Source: CAWKEY01 sp963696315 (lineage in GTDB: Bacteria; Pseudomonadota; Gammaproteobacteria; Methylococcales; Methylomonadaceae). Taken from it: a stretch of 64,000 nucleotides of DNA. Position 1 is the first letter of the stretch, and each line of letters starts with the position of its first letter. Of this stretch, positions 1 to 9,562 are shown piece by piece. Both the position numbers and the translations under genes were made by a program. The stretch is from contig CAVOJU010000032.1 in the NCBI GenBank assembly GCA_963696315.1, positions 1 through 64,000 of the forward strand, read 5' to 3'. The notes under the pieces were generated by a model. That model saw nothing but the letters and a program-made list of their open reading frames with translations. It did no database searches and was not told the origin of the DNA.

Positions 1-114
1 AGGGCTAATGATTGATCGCGATAGTCGTAGGTTGTCGATTGTTGATCGGTCTGGGTTGATTTGTTGCGCATGTCCTGTTCTCACAGTTCCTGTTATGCTT
101 GCAAAAATTACTTA

Positions 115-2912
115 TCAGCCGGTATTCCTCATCCCCGCCGCGATAGCGTTAATGGTGCGCAACAAGGGTTTCATCCAGGGACTTTCGTCCGGATTATTCG
201 GGTCGATTTCCCGCACCCGGCGCAACAAAAACACCTGGAGGTAATTGAGCGGCCCGAGGTAGGCATCGCGGCGATGCAGGGAGTCGGCCAGCGCCGGATT
301 CTCCGCCAGCAGCCGGTCTGTCTCTGCGATATCCAGAATCCAGTCCACGCAAAGCTGGTATTCGCCGGCAATCATTCCATAGACACGCTGGCCGGTATCA
401 GGATCGACGCAAGGCCGGCGTATTCCCTGGCGATGTCCATGTCCGATTTACTGAGCGCCATCTGGGCGTTACTCAACAGATTGCGAAAAAACGGCCAGTC
501 CCGGTACATTTGCCGCAGCTTTTCCAGACGCTCCGGCTTACCGGCACACCAGGTCGATAGACTCAAGCCTATGCCGTACCAGGCGGGAAAGGTCTGCCGC
601 GACTGGGCCCAGGAGAATACCCAGCCAATGGCGCGCACCGAATTTTTTGAACGATCCCCTTTTTTACGGTGTGACGGCCGCGAACCGATGTTAAGTCCGC
701 CGATTTCGCTGGTCGGTGTGGCTTCGTAGAAATAATCCAGGAATCCGGGGGTGCGCTCGGTCAGTTCGCGGTAACCGTGTTCGCCGATCCTCGCCAGTTC
801 ATCCATCACCGCCAAATCCTCCGTGCGGTCACGTGGCACGGGTTGCACCAGGCTGACACTGGCCTTGAGCAGGCCGGTAACGCCCATCGTCAATTCATAG
901 ATCGCGGTTTCCATGTTGTTGTAACGGTAGAACAGCACCTCGCCCTGTTCGGTGAATTTGATCTGTCCGCGCACCGTATCCGGCGGCTGCGCCAGGATGG
1001 CTTCGTGGGTGGGGCCGCCGCCACGCCCTACCGTACCGCCGCGGCCATGGAACAAACGGCACTTGAGTCCGTGCTGTTCGGCGATGGCGATGATTTGCCG
1101 CTGTGCTCGTGACAACCCCCAAGATGAAGCCAGAATGCCGCCGTCTTTGCAGGAATCGGAATACCCCAGCATGATTTCCTGGCTGTCGCCCGAAACCCGC
1201 AGCAATTCCCGATAGGCCGGGGTGTCGAACAGGCGGGTGAGCACCTCTTCAATCCGGTTGAGATCGTCGATGGTTTCAAACAAGGGGCTCACGCCGATAT
1301 GACAATGCCAATGACCGCCAAGACGTCCGACCAGGCCGCTTTGCGCCGCCAGCAGCATCACCTCCATGACATGGCTGGCGTTGTGCGTCATGGAAATCAC
1401 GTATTTACCGAAGCAATCCGGACCGATTTCCCGCCTCATGCGCGCCATGACGTCGAATGTTTCCAAAGTTTCGCGGCTGGCAGGAGACAGTGCGGCGGGA
1501 TCGTACATCAGTCCGCCCGGCGCGGCGATGGCCTCGCTCAACAGGGAGAGACGCTGGCTTTCATCCAGGGCGCGGTAATCCACCGCCAGCGCGGCCGCCA
1601 GAATATCCGCCACAGCCTCGGTATGCCGTCCTGATTCCTGGCGCACGTCCAGTTGCATCAGGTGGAAGCCGAAGGTTTCAGCGAGGCGGATTAAATCATG
1701 CAGTTCCAAATCGGCAATAGCCGCATCGCCGTGGCCGCGCAAGGAAGCGTCAATCAGTCGCAGGTCGTCCAAAAACGCGGTTATACCCGGATAGGCATGA
1801 CGGTTCGGCAACTCCGGCTCACCGCGCAGGTGTTGTTGAACCTGCATCAGAGCGCACTCCATGCGGTATTTCATCAGCGCCAGCTTATGGCGGTAAGGCT
1901 CTTGCAAATAGGGTTTTTCCAGCTCTGCTATCGATGCGCCAAGCGTGGCCCGGTCGGCTTCGATGCTGTCTAAAAAGGCCGCCGACAATTCGCAGAAGCC
2001 ATCAGAATGGGACAGCTGACCGCGCAATTCATCCAGGCGGCGGCTATATTCCTGCAAGATGGTTTGCGCCTGCATACGCAAGGCCAGTACAGTAGTTTCC
2101 GAGGTGACGTTGGGATTGCCGTCGCGGTCTCCGCCGATCCAGGAACCGAAGCATAAAAAGCTGGGTACACGGATGTGCCTGGCCACGTCTTCCCCGTAGA
2201 CATCGCTCAATGAACGTTCGAAATTGCGGTATACCCGCGCCGTCGCCTTGAACAGGGAGAGTGAAAAATAGAACAAGCCTGCATCGATCTCGTCCGCCAC
2301 ACCCAGCTTCCGTGCACGCACCTCGTCAGTCTTCCACAGCATTTGAATCTGGCATTGCAGACGTTCGAGCGCTTCTTCGCGAAAATAGCCTTTCATGCGA
2401 TTATCGTCCAACGCTTCCTGGGTCAGAAACACATTGCGCAAGGCGCTCTTGACGGTCCGCCGTTTGACCTCTGATGGATGGGCGGTCATCACCGGCAGGT
2501 ACAACAGTTCGTCCAGCAGAACCTGGAGTTTGTCCGCCGTTACCCCTTATTCCTTGAGCGCCAGCAGGGTATCGTGAAAAGAGCCGGGCCAGTAGTGACC
2601 ACCTTGTTCGGCTTGCCGCCGCCGTATTCTCAGGTAATGGGATTCCTCGGCAATATTGAGCAGGCTGAAATAGCGATTGAATACGCGCACCACCTCGCCA
2701 ATGGCCTCAGGGTCCAGGCCTTCGACCGTTTCCAGTAGATGCAGTCGTCCGAGTTGGTTACTGTCGCTCAACAATCCGGCGAAACGCTGTTGCAGTTTCT
2801 CAACCGTGGCGGCGGTTTCTGGCCGTGCCTGGGTTTTCAATACCTGCTTCAATACGGAGTCCAGCAGACGGATCGACTGGCTGAGTTCTTTGTCATCAGA
2901 TGCTATGTTCAC
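115..2912 (-). pseudogene. ppc: Phosphoenolpyruvate carboxylase, copy 1 (disrupted)
   Basis: PEP carboxylase makes oxaloacetate from PEP and bicarbonate. The family signatures are all readable: TAHPSEVKRR near the N-terminal third, YSDSCKDGG, FHGRGGTVGRGGGP and a C-terminal MRNTG. The gene aligns end to end with the intact copy at 3774-6578 (about 932 against 934 residues) but carries two lesions. An in-frame TAA at 2547-2549 follows residue 121, where copy 2 reads on (LGFQQAG against LALKE-stop-G). A 1-base loss near 409-412 shifts the frame after REYAGL; restoring one base (CTTTGCGTC, as in copy 2) rejoins the last ~95 residues. A TTG at 2504 could restart translation but would drop about 135 residues. 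Directly downstream of the carbonic anhydrase gene, 34 bp away. Either a decaying duplicate or sequence error; the nonsense codon favours decay. Confidence 0.9.
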
Positions 2913-2946
2913 GGGTAGGTCCCTTATAGTTTTGGGTTCTATTTTT

Positions 2947-3612
2947 TTACATATGACTGAAAGTCTTGGGATTATTAATTATTAAAGTATCGTCATAAAA
3001 ACTGACTTCCCCCGTGGTAATATCATGGATGCCGCCAACAATTCCTATCTGACCTGCTGCTATCATTTCCTTTAAGATCGGGCTGCGTTCCATAATGGCA
3101 TGAACCGTTCTTTTGACATTGATGGCCGATACTTTTTCCACAAAGTCATCGTTGCTTGAATTGCGATTTCCGGTTTCGGTTTTCTCATCATAGACCGCGG
3201 GCTGGATTTTACTTAACAGCGCAGTCAGGTTGCCCATCTCTACATGGTCGCAAGCGCCTTTGACGGCGCCGCATTTGCTATGACCCAGAACCACGATTAT
3301 TTTGGAGCCGGCCACTTTGCAGCCAAATTCCATGCTGCCTAAAATATCTTCATTAATAATGTTACCGGCAATACGCACACTAAACACATCGCCCAAGCCC
3401 TGGTCAAAAATCAATTCAACCGAGGTACGGGAATCGATGCAGCTTAAAATGACCGCAAACGGATGTTGCCCGTCGGAGGTTTCGTTGGCTTGTTGCAGCA
3501 GGTTACGGTTTACCTTCAGGTTGTTTACAAAGCGCTTATTGCCTTCTTTTAATAATTCCAATGCCATTGCAGGAGTGATGGCGGCTTGCATTTCTTTGGT
3601 TAATGTTTTCAT
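2947..3612 (-). CDS. can: Beta-class carbonic anhydrase
   Basis: Cytosolic zinc enzyme interconverting CO2 and bicarbonate, 221 aa, the usual size for the family. The zinc ligands and catalytic dyad are visible as CIDSR (Cys and Asp-Arg) and HSKCGA (His and Cys), separated by about 50 residues as expected. It sits between two ppc genes on the same strand, and bicarbonate is the substrate of PEP carboxylase, so the context suggests it feeds anaplerotic carboxylation; that link is inferred. ATG at 3612 is preceded by only a weak ribosome-binding site. The C-terminus (NNPKTFSHM) is complete. Note that it could be co-transcribed with the broken ppc copy 34 bp downstream. Confidence 0.93.
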   Translation of the reverse strand: MKTLTKEMQAAITPAMALELLKEGNKRFVNNLKVNRNLLQQANETSDGQHPFAVILSCIDSRTSVELIFDQGLGDVFSVRIAGNIINEDILGSMEFGCKVAGSKIIVVLGHSKCGAVKGACDHVEMGNLTALLSKIQPAVYDEKTETGNRNSSNDDFVEKVSAINVKRTVHAIMERSPILKEMIAAGQIGIVGGIHDITTGEVSFYDDTLIINNPKTFSHM

Positions 3613-3773
3613 GGTATTTTGCTCTAATTTTGAAGGGTTGCGAGAAGAAATATGCGAATGTTCGTCAAGCAGATAATAAACTAACTCGTGAATTCAAGTA
3701 ATAAGGTTATTTTTGGCTGGTCGATAAAGCAGCCAAGCCCGAGCGCTGGCAGGTGTGACAGATTTTACCGGCA

Positions 3774-6578
3774 TTATCCGGTATTCCTCATGCCCGCGGC
3801 TATCGCGTTAAGCGTGCGCAGCAAGGGTTTCATCCACGGATTCTGCTCGGCATCGTCCTGGTTTTCGTTGCGCAGTGAACGCAGCAAACCGGCTTGCATA
3901 TAATTGAGCGGGCCCAGATAATCATTGCGGCGGTGCAGGGTTGCGGCCAATTCCGGATTATCCTCAAGCAATCGATCGGTTTCGGTAATTTCCAGAATCC
4001 AGTTCACACAGCGATGGTATTCAGTCTCGATCATACCGTGAATGCGTCTGCCCACTTCCTCATCGACACAAAGTGCCGCGTATTCGCGGGCGATGTTCAT
4101 GTCAGACTTGCTGAGCGCCATTTGCGCGTTACTGAGCAGATTGCGGAAAAACGGCAAATTGCGATACAGCGTGCGTAGCGTTTCCAGGCGTTCGGGCTTG
4201 CCAGCGCACCAGGACTCCAGGCTGGAGCCAATGCCATACCAGGCCGGGAAGGTTTGCCGCGATTGCGCCCAGGCAAACACCCAGGCAATTGCCCGCACCG
4301 AATATTTTGAGCGATCCTGTTTTTTGCGGTGTGATGGTCGGGAGCCAATATTCAACTGGCCGATTTCCGATACCGGTGTGGCTTCGTAGAAATAATCCAG
4401 AAAACCCGGGGTATGTTCAGTCAGTTGCCGGTAGCCGCGTTCGCCGATCTTCGTCAGTTCGTCCATTACTGCCATATTTTCCGGGCTGTCTCCGGCAACG
4501 GGACGCACCAGACTCAGGCTGGCTTTGAGTAAGCCGGTCAAGCCCATGGTCAGTTCGTAAACCGCCGTTTCCATATTGCTATAGCGGTAAAACAGGACTT
4601 CGCCTTGCTCGGTGAATTTGATTTGACCACGCACCGTAGCTGGCGGCTGCGCCAATATCGCTTCATGGGTAGGGCCGCCGCCGCGGCCAATGGTGCCGCC
4701 TCGGCCATGAAACAACCGGCAGGGAACGCCTTCGGCATCGGAAATGGCCATGACTTGCTGTTGCGCCCGGTACAAACCCCAGGCTGAAGCCAGAATGCCG
4801 CCATCCTTGCAGGAATCGGAATAACCCAGCATGACTTCCTGGCGCTGGCCGGAAGCCGCTAACAAGGCGCGATACACCGGTTGTGCAAGCAGGCTGCGCA
4901 GCACGCTGTCGATATGGGTCAGATCGTCGATGGTTTCAAATAGCGGGCTGATGCCGACGTGGCAATACCATTGCCCGCCGATGCGGCCAGCCAGGCCGCT
5001 TTGCGCCGCCAGCAGCATCACTTCCATGACGTGGCTGGCGGCATGGGTCATCGAAATGACGTATTTGCTGAAACAATCGCCGCCGATCTCTCGGCGCATC
5101 TCGGTCATCACCTGGAACACCTCCAGGGTTTCTCGGGTGGCGGGGGACAATTGCGTGGCGTCATAAATCAGGCCGCCGGGTGTGGCGATGGCTTCGCTGA
5201 GCACCTGCAGGCGCTGAGGCTCATCTAAATCCTGATAATCAAGACCCAGCGAGGCGGACAAGATTTCCGCCACCGCCTCGCTGTGGCGCGTCGATTCCTG
5301 TCGCACATCAAGCTGCATTAAATGGAAGCCAAAGATTTCTACCAGCCTGATCAAGTCCTGCAATTCCTGGTCGGCAATGACTTGGTCGCCGTGGCTGGAT
5401 AGGGATTGCTGAATAATTTCCAGATCTGCCTGAAACACCGCCGCATTGGGAAAGGCATGGGCATCGGTCAGGCCGTAAAGGCCGTCGATGCGTTTTTCCA
5501 CCCCGGCCAGCGCTTGTTCCAGCCGGTATTTCATCAGCGACAATTTGTGGCGGTAGGGTTCTTGCCGGCAGCTGCGTTCCAGCGGGAAGGCGCTGTTGCC
5601 GAGCAGTTGGCGGTCGCTTTCGAGGCTGGCTAAAAACTGTGGCGTGGGCTGGCACAGATCATAGGAATACGCCAGTTGTTGACGGAGCGTATCCACGCGG
5701 CGGATGTATTCCTGCAGGATGGTCCGTGCTTGCAGGCGCAGCGCCAGCGCCGTTGTTTCCGGTTTAACATTGGGGTTGCCGTCACGGTCGCCGCCAATCC
5801 ATGAACCGTAACTCAAGAAACGGGGAATGCGGATTGTACGCGCCGCCTCGCTCCCGTAAACATCCTGCAAGGCACCTTGAAAATTGCGGTAAACCTGAGC
5901 GGTAGCCTCAAATAACGACAGCGGAAAATAGAACAGACCGGCGTCGATTTCATCAATCACCCCCATGCTGCGAGCACGTACCTCGTCGGTTTTCCATAAC
6001 AGCTGAATTTGGCTGTGCAGACGTTCGAGCGCTTTCTGGCGAAAATAGCCTTTGACGCGAGGATCATCGAGTTTTTCATGGCTGAGGAACACATTCCGCA
6101 AGGCACCCCGCACGTTGCGGCGTTTGGCTTCGGTCGGGTGCGCGGTCATTACCGGCAGATAATGCAAGTCGTTGAGCAGGACTTGCAGTTCGGCAATGGT
6201 GATTCCGGCTTGCTGAAAGCCCAGCAAGGTGTCATGGAAAGAACCGCGCCAGAAATGTTTGTTTTTTTCGGTTTCCCGGCGGCGGTGCCTAAGGTTGGTG
6301 GATTCTTCGGCAATATTGAGCAGGCTGAAATACAGACTGAAGGCACGGATGACTTCATTCAGCGTGTCGGCTGGCAAGTCGTGGAGCGTATCCAGTAATT
6401 GCTGGCGCCGGGCTGGGCTGCCATCGCGCTGCAAAGCCGAAAACTGGCGTTGCAATTGCTCCACTATCAGGCTTACCTGCGGGTTGGCCTGGGTTTTTAA
6501 GACCCTGGCCAGCATTAGTTTCAGTAAGCGGATGCTGGCACGCAAGGCTTTGTCGTCGTGGCTGGATTGAGGGCTCAT
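3774..6578 (-). CDS. ppc: Phosphoenolpyruvate carboxylase, copy 2 (intact)
   Basis: Full-length 934-aa PEP carboxylase, a cytosolic homotetramer in this family. Catalytic His147 lies in TAHPTEAKRR; the other active-site signatures are MTHAASHVMEVML, YSDSCKDGG and FHGRGGTIGRGGGP. The C-terminus ends MRNTG, the family's conserved tail (usually QNTG). It supplies oxaloacetate for the TCA cycle; in a C1 organism it would also serve carbon assimilation (inference). A LysR-type gene is divergent 113 bp upstream and is a candidate regulator. The gene lies 161 bp upstream of the carbonic anhydrase, so all three minus-strand genes could form one transcript. This is presumably the working copy, given the damage in copy 1. 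Confidence 0.96.
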   Translation of the reverse strand: MSPQSSHDDKALRASIRLLKLMLARVLKTQANPQVSLIVEQLQRQFSALQRDGSPARRQQLLDTLHDLPADTLNEVIRAFSLYFSLLNIAEESTNLRHRRRETEKNKHFWRGSFHDTLLGFQQAGITIAELQVLLNDLHYLPVMTAHPTEAKRRNVRGALRNVFLSHEKLDDPRVKGYFRQKALERLHSQIQLLWKTDEVRARSMGVIDEIDAGLFYFPLSLFEATAQVYRNFQGALQDVYGSEAARTIRIPRFLSYGSWIGGDRDGNPNVKPETTALALRLQARTILQEYIRRVDTLRQQLAYSYDLCQPTPQFLASLESDRQLLGNSAFPLERSCRQEPYRHKLSLMKYRLEQALAGVEKRIDGLYGLTDAHAFPNAAVFQADLEIIQQSLSSHGDQVIADQELQDLIRLVEIFGFHLMQLDVRQESTRHSEAVAEILSASLGLDYQDLDEPQRLQVLSEAIATPGGLIYDATQLSPATRETLEVFQVMTEMRREIGGDCFSKYVISMTHAASHVMEVMLLAAQSGLAGRIGGQWYCHVGISPLFETIDDLTHIDSVLRSLLAQPVYRALLAASGQRQEVMLGYSDSCKDGGILASAWGLYRAQQQVMAISDAEGVPCRLFHGRGGTIGRGGGPTHEAILAQPPATVRGQIKFTEQGEVLFYRYSNMETAVYELTMGLTGLLKASLSLVRPVAGDSPENMAVMDELTKIGERGYRQLTEHTPGFLDYFYEATPVSEIGQLNIGSRPSHRKKQDRSKYSVRAIAWVFAWAQSRQTFPAWYGIGSSLESWCAGKPERLETLRTLYRNLPFFRNLLSNAQMALSKSDMNIAREYAALCVDEEVGRRIHGMIETEYHRCVNWILEITETDRLLEDNPELAATLHRRNDYLGPLNYMQAGLLRSLRNENQDDAEQNPWMKPLLRTLNAIAAGMRNTG

Positions 6579-6691
6579 GGATAATTTGGCTTGGTTGCAA
6601 ATGGATGACCAATACAGTACTTTGATAAGGTAAAGTAGTAAAATAGAATATATAAATCATTTGCATAGATAATTCCGATAGATAAGGTGCT

Positions 6692-7624
6692 ATGGAACGT
6701 ATTAATTACCAGCATTTGTATTATTTCTGGACGGTGGCCAAGCACGGCAGTATCACCGCGGCCTGCGAAACGCTGCACTTGGCGCAACCCACCATCAGTG
6801 GGCAATTAGCGATTTTTGAGCAGGCAGTGGGGACGCAATTGCTGCGCAAGCAAGGGCGCAAACTGGTGTTGACCGATACGGGCCGAACCGTATTTCACTA
6901 TGCCGATGAGATTTTCACTTTAGGCCGGGAACTCACCCATATGCTCAAAGGCCGAGGTACAGAGCGCGGCATGCGCTTAAATCTGGGGATGACCGATGCT
7001 TTGCCCAAGCTGATAGCCTATCGTTTGATAGAACCCTTGCTGCGTTTGCCGGAACCGGTGCAAATTCATTGTTACGAGGATAAAACCGAGCGCTTGCTGG
7101 CTGAAATTGCCCTGCACAGCATTGATATAGCGCTCTCGGATGTGCCCGCCACGCCGGCCAGCGGCGCCAAGGTGTTTAATCACTTTTTGGGTGAATCTGA
7201 AGTGGCGGTATTTGCTGCGCCGGCATTGGCAGTCCGTTACCGGAACGGTTATCCGCGCTCGTTAAATGGTGCGCCGTTCCTGCTGCCGACTGCCAATACG
7301 GCTTTGCGCCGTTCGCTGGATCAGTGGTTTGATGCCAAGGAGTTGAGCCCGTCAATTCAGGCGGAAGTCGAAGACAGCGCCTTGCTGAAAACCTTTGGCG
7401 CTGCCGGTGCGGGATTGTTTTTCTCACCCCTGGTGGTAGCGAATGAAATTCACCGTCAATATGGCACCGAAATAGTGGGTAAAATTGAGGGCGTCAGTGA
7501 GCGTTTTTATGCGATCACCGCGCAGCGTAAACTGAAGCATCCCCCCGTGGTTGCCATCCTGGAAAATGCTCAGAAAGGCTTGTTTGGTTTATTGAAAATC
7601 CCGGGCAGTGACGCCGCCTTTTGA
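6692..7624 (+). CDS. LysR-family transcriptional regulator, NhaR-like
   Basis: 310-aa LysR-type regulator. The N-terminal winged helix-turn-helix (about residues 5-65) begins INYQHLYYFWTVAKHGSI, which resembles the NhaR subgroup; the rest is a periplasmic-binding-protein-like effector domain. Start ATG is preceded by AAGG. It is transcribed away from the intact ppc gene, sharing a 113-bp intergenic region rich in A and T, the usual arrangement for a LysR regulator and its target. NhaR in enterics responds to sodium, but the NhaR-like subgroup is broad and the effector here is unknown. Regulation of ppc is inferred from position only. Confidence 0.85.
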   Translation: MERINYQHLYYFWTVAKHGSITAACETLHLAQPTISGQLAIFEQAVGTQLLRKQGRKLVLTDTGRTVFHYADEIFTLGRELTHMLKGRGTERGMRLNLGMTDALPKLIAYRLIEPLLRLPEPVQIHCYEDKTERLLAEIALHSIDIALSDVPATPASGAKVFNHFLGESEVAVFAAPALAVRYRNGYPRSLNGAPFLLPTANTALRRSLDQWFDAKELSPSIQAEVEDSALLKTFGAAGAGLFFSPLVVANEIHRQYGTEIVGKIEGVSERFYAITAQRKLKHPPVVAILENAQKGLFGLLKIPGSDAAF

Positions 7625-7652
7625 GCATTATTATTCAGGAATCAGGATTCAG

Positions 7653-7892
7653 TTAGGGGAATATGATCTTGGGTTCAAAGTATGCTGCGGGATATTTGGG
7701 GTCAAACTGAACTTTCTTTTTAGCCGGCTTTATTGAAGCAGAAACCGGTTTGCCGGCCGCCTCTTTATCGATATAGATGACTTTAGGCTGGAAATTGGCA
7801 GCAGGGTATTGGTCATCACTGGCAGCCGATGACGTTAATGGAATCAAGGCAAAACCAGCAAGTGCAAATCCTAAAATGATCGTTTTTCTCAT
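7653..7892 (-). CDS. Small secreted protein with duplicated YPAA-F-PK motif
   Basis: 79-aa protein with a clear signal peptide: positively charged start (MRKT), a hydrophobic stretch and an Ala-X-Ala-like end (TSSAAS), leaving about 55 mature residues. The mature part holds the same motif twice: QYPAANFQPKVIYID and KYPAAYFEPKIIFP, separated by a Lys-rich linker (KPAKKK). I do not recognise the family. The duplicated motif with alternating hydrophobic residues suggests two beta-hairpin or peptide-binding units; this is a guess. It lies convergent with the LysR gene and upstream of the ABC operon, from which a 180-bp gap separates it. Confidence 0.7.
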   Translation of the reverse strand: MRKTIILGFALAGFALIPLTSSAASDDQYPAANFQPKVIYIDKEAAGKPVSASIKPAKKKVQFDPKYPAAYFEPKIIFP

Positions 7893-8072
7893 GTCTTATT
7901 TATCCCCGTAAAAGTTAAGGAAAACCTGGTTGGTTTTCGATTACAACAGCTACAAAAGTTTCAAGTATCAAATAATCTGAAGCTTTCCGCAACTGTATTT
8001 TTGTTGCCAAACAGCAGTCCGATGGTCTTGCTGGTGGGCTGCAAAGTCCGGTTGCCCAGGGCGTGAAGCCCG

Positions 8073-8813
8073 TTATAACAGTGCTTTGATGTCCGGGTGG
8101 TCGTGTAGCAATTGCTGCCGGAAGGACTCAACGGCCAGTTCATTAGCGCGTTCCTGTCTGGAAATAGGCACGACGATTTCACTGAGCACACGCATGGGCG
8201 AGGAGGACAGGAAGATCAGCCTGTCAGCCAGGGCAATGGCCTCGCGCAGATCATGGGTGACAAACAACACCGTGTGTGGACGCTGCTGCCAGAGTTTCAG
8301 CAGCAATTCTCTGACTTGCCGTGCGGTCGGCGCATCCAGCGACACAAACGGTTCATCCATCAGCAGCACGTCAGGATCCACGGCAAATGCGCGGATGATG
8401 GAGACACGGCGGCTCATGCCCAGGGACAAGCGTTCGGGATAAACGTGCTGCGCTTGGCTTAGCTGCATGGTTTCCAGCAGCGCATCAATGCTGTCCGGCG
8501 ATTGCTGGCTGTTCAACACCAGTTCGATGTTTTCTCTGACCGTGCGCCAGGGCAGCAGCCTTGGATTCTGGAAAACGTAGCCAATTTTGGGATGGGCGTG
8601 TTGTTCGCCCAACATGATGTCACCGTCGAAATCTTCATCCAGTCCGGCAATAATGTTCAGCAGCGTGGTCTTGCCGCAACCGGATGGGCCAACCAGACAG
8701 ACAAACTCGCCCGATTTCAGGGACAGCCTGAAGTTGGCAATGGCCTGATGATGCCCGGCTTGAGCGATGGCCGGATACGTTTTACTGTTGATATGGATTT
8801 GAAGGTCAGTCAT
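8073..8813 (-). CDS. ABC transporter ATP-binding protein, NitT/TauT (SsuB/TauB) type
   Basis: 246-aa ATPase of an importer. Walker A GPSGCGKTT is at residues 42-50, the signature region reads LSLGMSRRVSI (a degenerate LSGGQ), Walker B is VLLMDEPFVSLD, and the switch His is in VTHDLREA. Size and motifs match ATPases of the nitrate/sulfonate/taurine importer class. Its ATG overlaps the permease stop by 4 bp (ATGA), so the two are translationally coupled. It would act on the cytoplasmic face with the permease and binding protein upstream. Substrate is not readable from the sequence. Confidence 0.9.
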   Translation of the reverse strand: MTDLQIHINSKTYPAIAQAGHHQAIANFRLSLKSGEFVCLVGPSGCGKTTLLNIIAGLDEDFDGDIMLGEQHAHPKIGYVFQNPRLLPWRTVRENIELVLNSQQSPDSIDALLETMQLSQAQHVYPERLSLGMSRRVSIIRAFAVDPDVLLMDEPFVSLDAPTARQVRELLLKLWQQRPHTVLFVTHDLREAIALADRLIFLSSSPMRVLSEIVVPISRQERANELAVESFRQQLLHDHPDIKALL

Positions 8814-9556
8814 CGGCGCCAGCGTTGCGATTTTCTGTCCAACGGTTTCAAAATGATCAGTTCAAGCAGTTGAATAACGGCGACAAAGGCGATGGTGTAG
8901 GCCAGTATGCCGGCAACATCAAACAGTTGAAAAAACAAATGCAGCTGGTAACCCATGCCGTTGCTGCGCCCTAATAATTCAACGACCAGGATGATTTTCC
9001 AGATTAATGCCAGACCCGAGCGGGTTGCGCCCATGACAAACGGATGCAGTTGCGGCCAGATCACATGAACCAGGGTCTTGCGTCTGCTGAAATGATAACA
9101 GCGGGCCATGTCCAGCAAATCCTGATCGAGTGCGCGCGTGCCTTCCCGGATGGTGACGATGACATTAGGCAGCTTGTTGATGACCACGGCCAGGATGGCG
9201 GCGGATTCAACCAGTCCAAACCAGACATAACACAGGATAATGGTCACCAGCGCCGGCACATTTAAAAAAATGACCAGCCAGTTATCAAAAAATGCATCCA
9301 GCTGTTTATGCCGGCCCAGCACGATGCCGATAGCGCAACCCAGCAACATGGCAATGGCAAAACTGCCGATCAGCCGGAGCAGGGTCGCACCCAGATGAAA
9401 TGGCAGCTGCCCCGATACGGTTTCCCTCCAGAACACCCCGGCAACAACTGCCGGCTCCGGCAGGGCCGAGCTGTTTAAAAAAACCGCCAGACCTTGCCAG
9501 AGGACTAAAAAAGCCAGTAATGACAGGGCCGGAAAGAGTTTGTGGCGCACAAGCAA
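8810..9556 (-). CDS. ABC transporter permease, NitT/TauT type
   Basis: 248-aa inner-membrane permease with about six hydrophobic segments. The cytoplasmic coupling loop is visible as EGTRALDQDLLDMARCYHFS, the EAA-type motif of the BPD_transp_1 fold. It starts 6 bp after the binding-protein gene and overlaps the ATPase gene by 4 bp, giving a three-gene operon SBP-permease-ATPase. Imports a small anion or organic compound in related systems; the substrate here is unknown. Confidence 0.9.
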   Translation of the reverse strand: MLVRHKLFPALSLLAFLVLWQGLAVFLNSSALPEPAVVAGVFWRETVSGQLPFHLGATLLRLIGSFAIAMLLGCAIGIVLGRHKQLDAFFDNWLVIFLNVPALVTIILCYVWFGLVESAAILAVVINKLPNVIVTIREGTRALDQDLLDMARCYHFSRRKTLVHVIWPQLHPFVMGATRSGLALIWKIILVVELLGRSNGMGYQLHLFFQLFDVAGILAYTIAFVAVIQLLELIILKPLDRKSQRWRR

Positions 9557-9562
9557 TTCAGC

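Noticed and set aside
61..729. Plus-strand frame opposite ppc copy 1
   Set aside because: Antisense shadow of a conserved gene; composition follows the ppc codons and no protein family is matched.
2505..2549. Restart of ppc copy 1 at TTG 2504 as a functional gene
   Set aside because: It would lose about 135 residues of the fold, and the 3' frameshift removes the C-terminal active-site segment.
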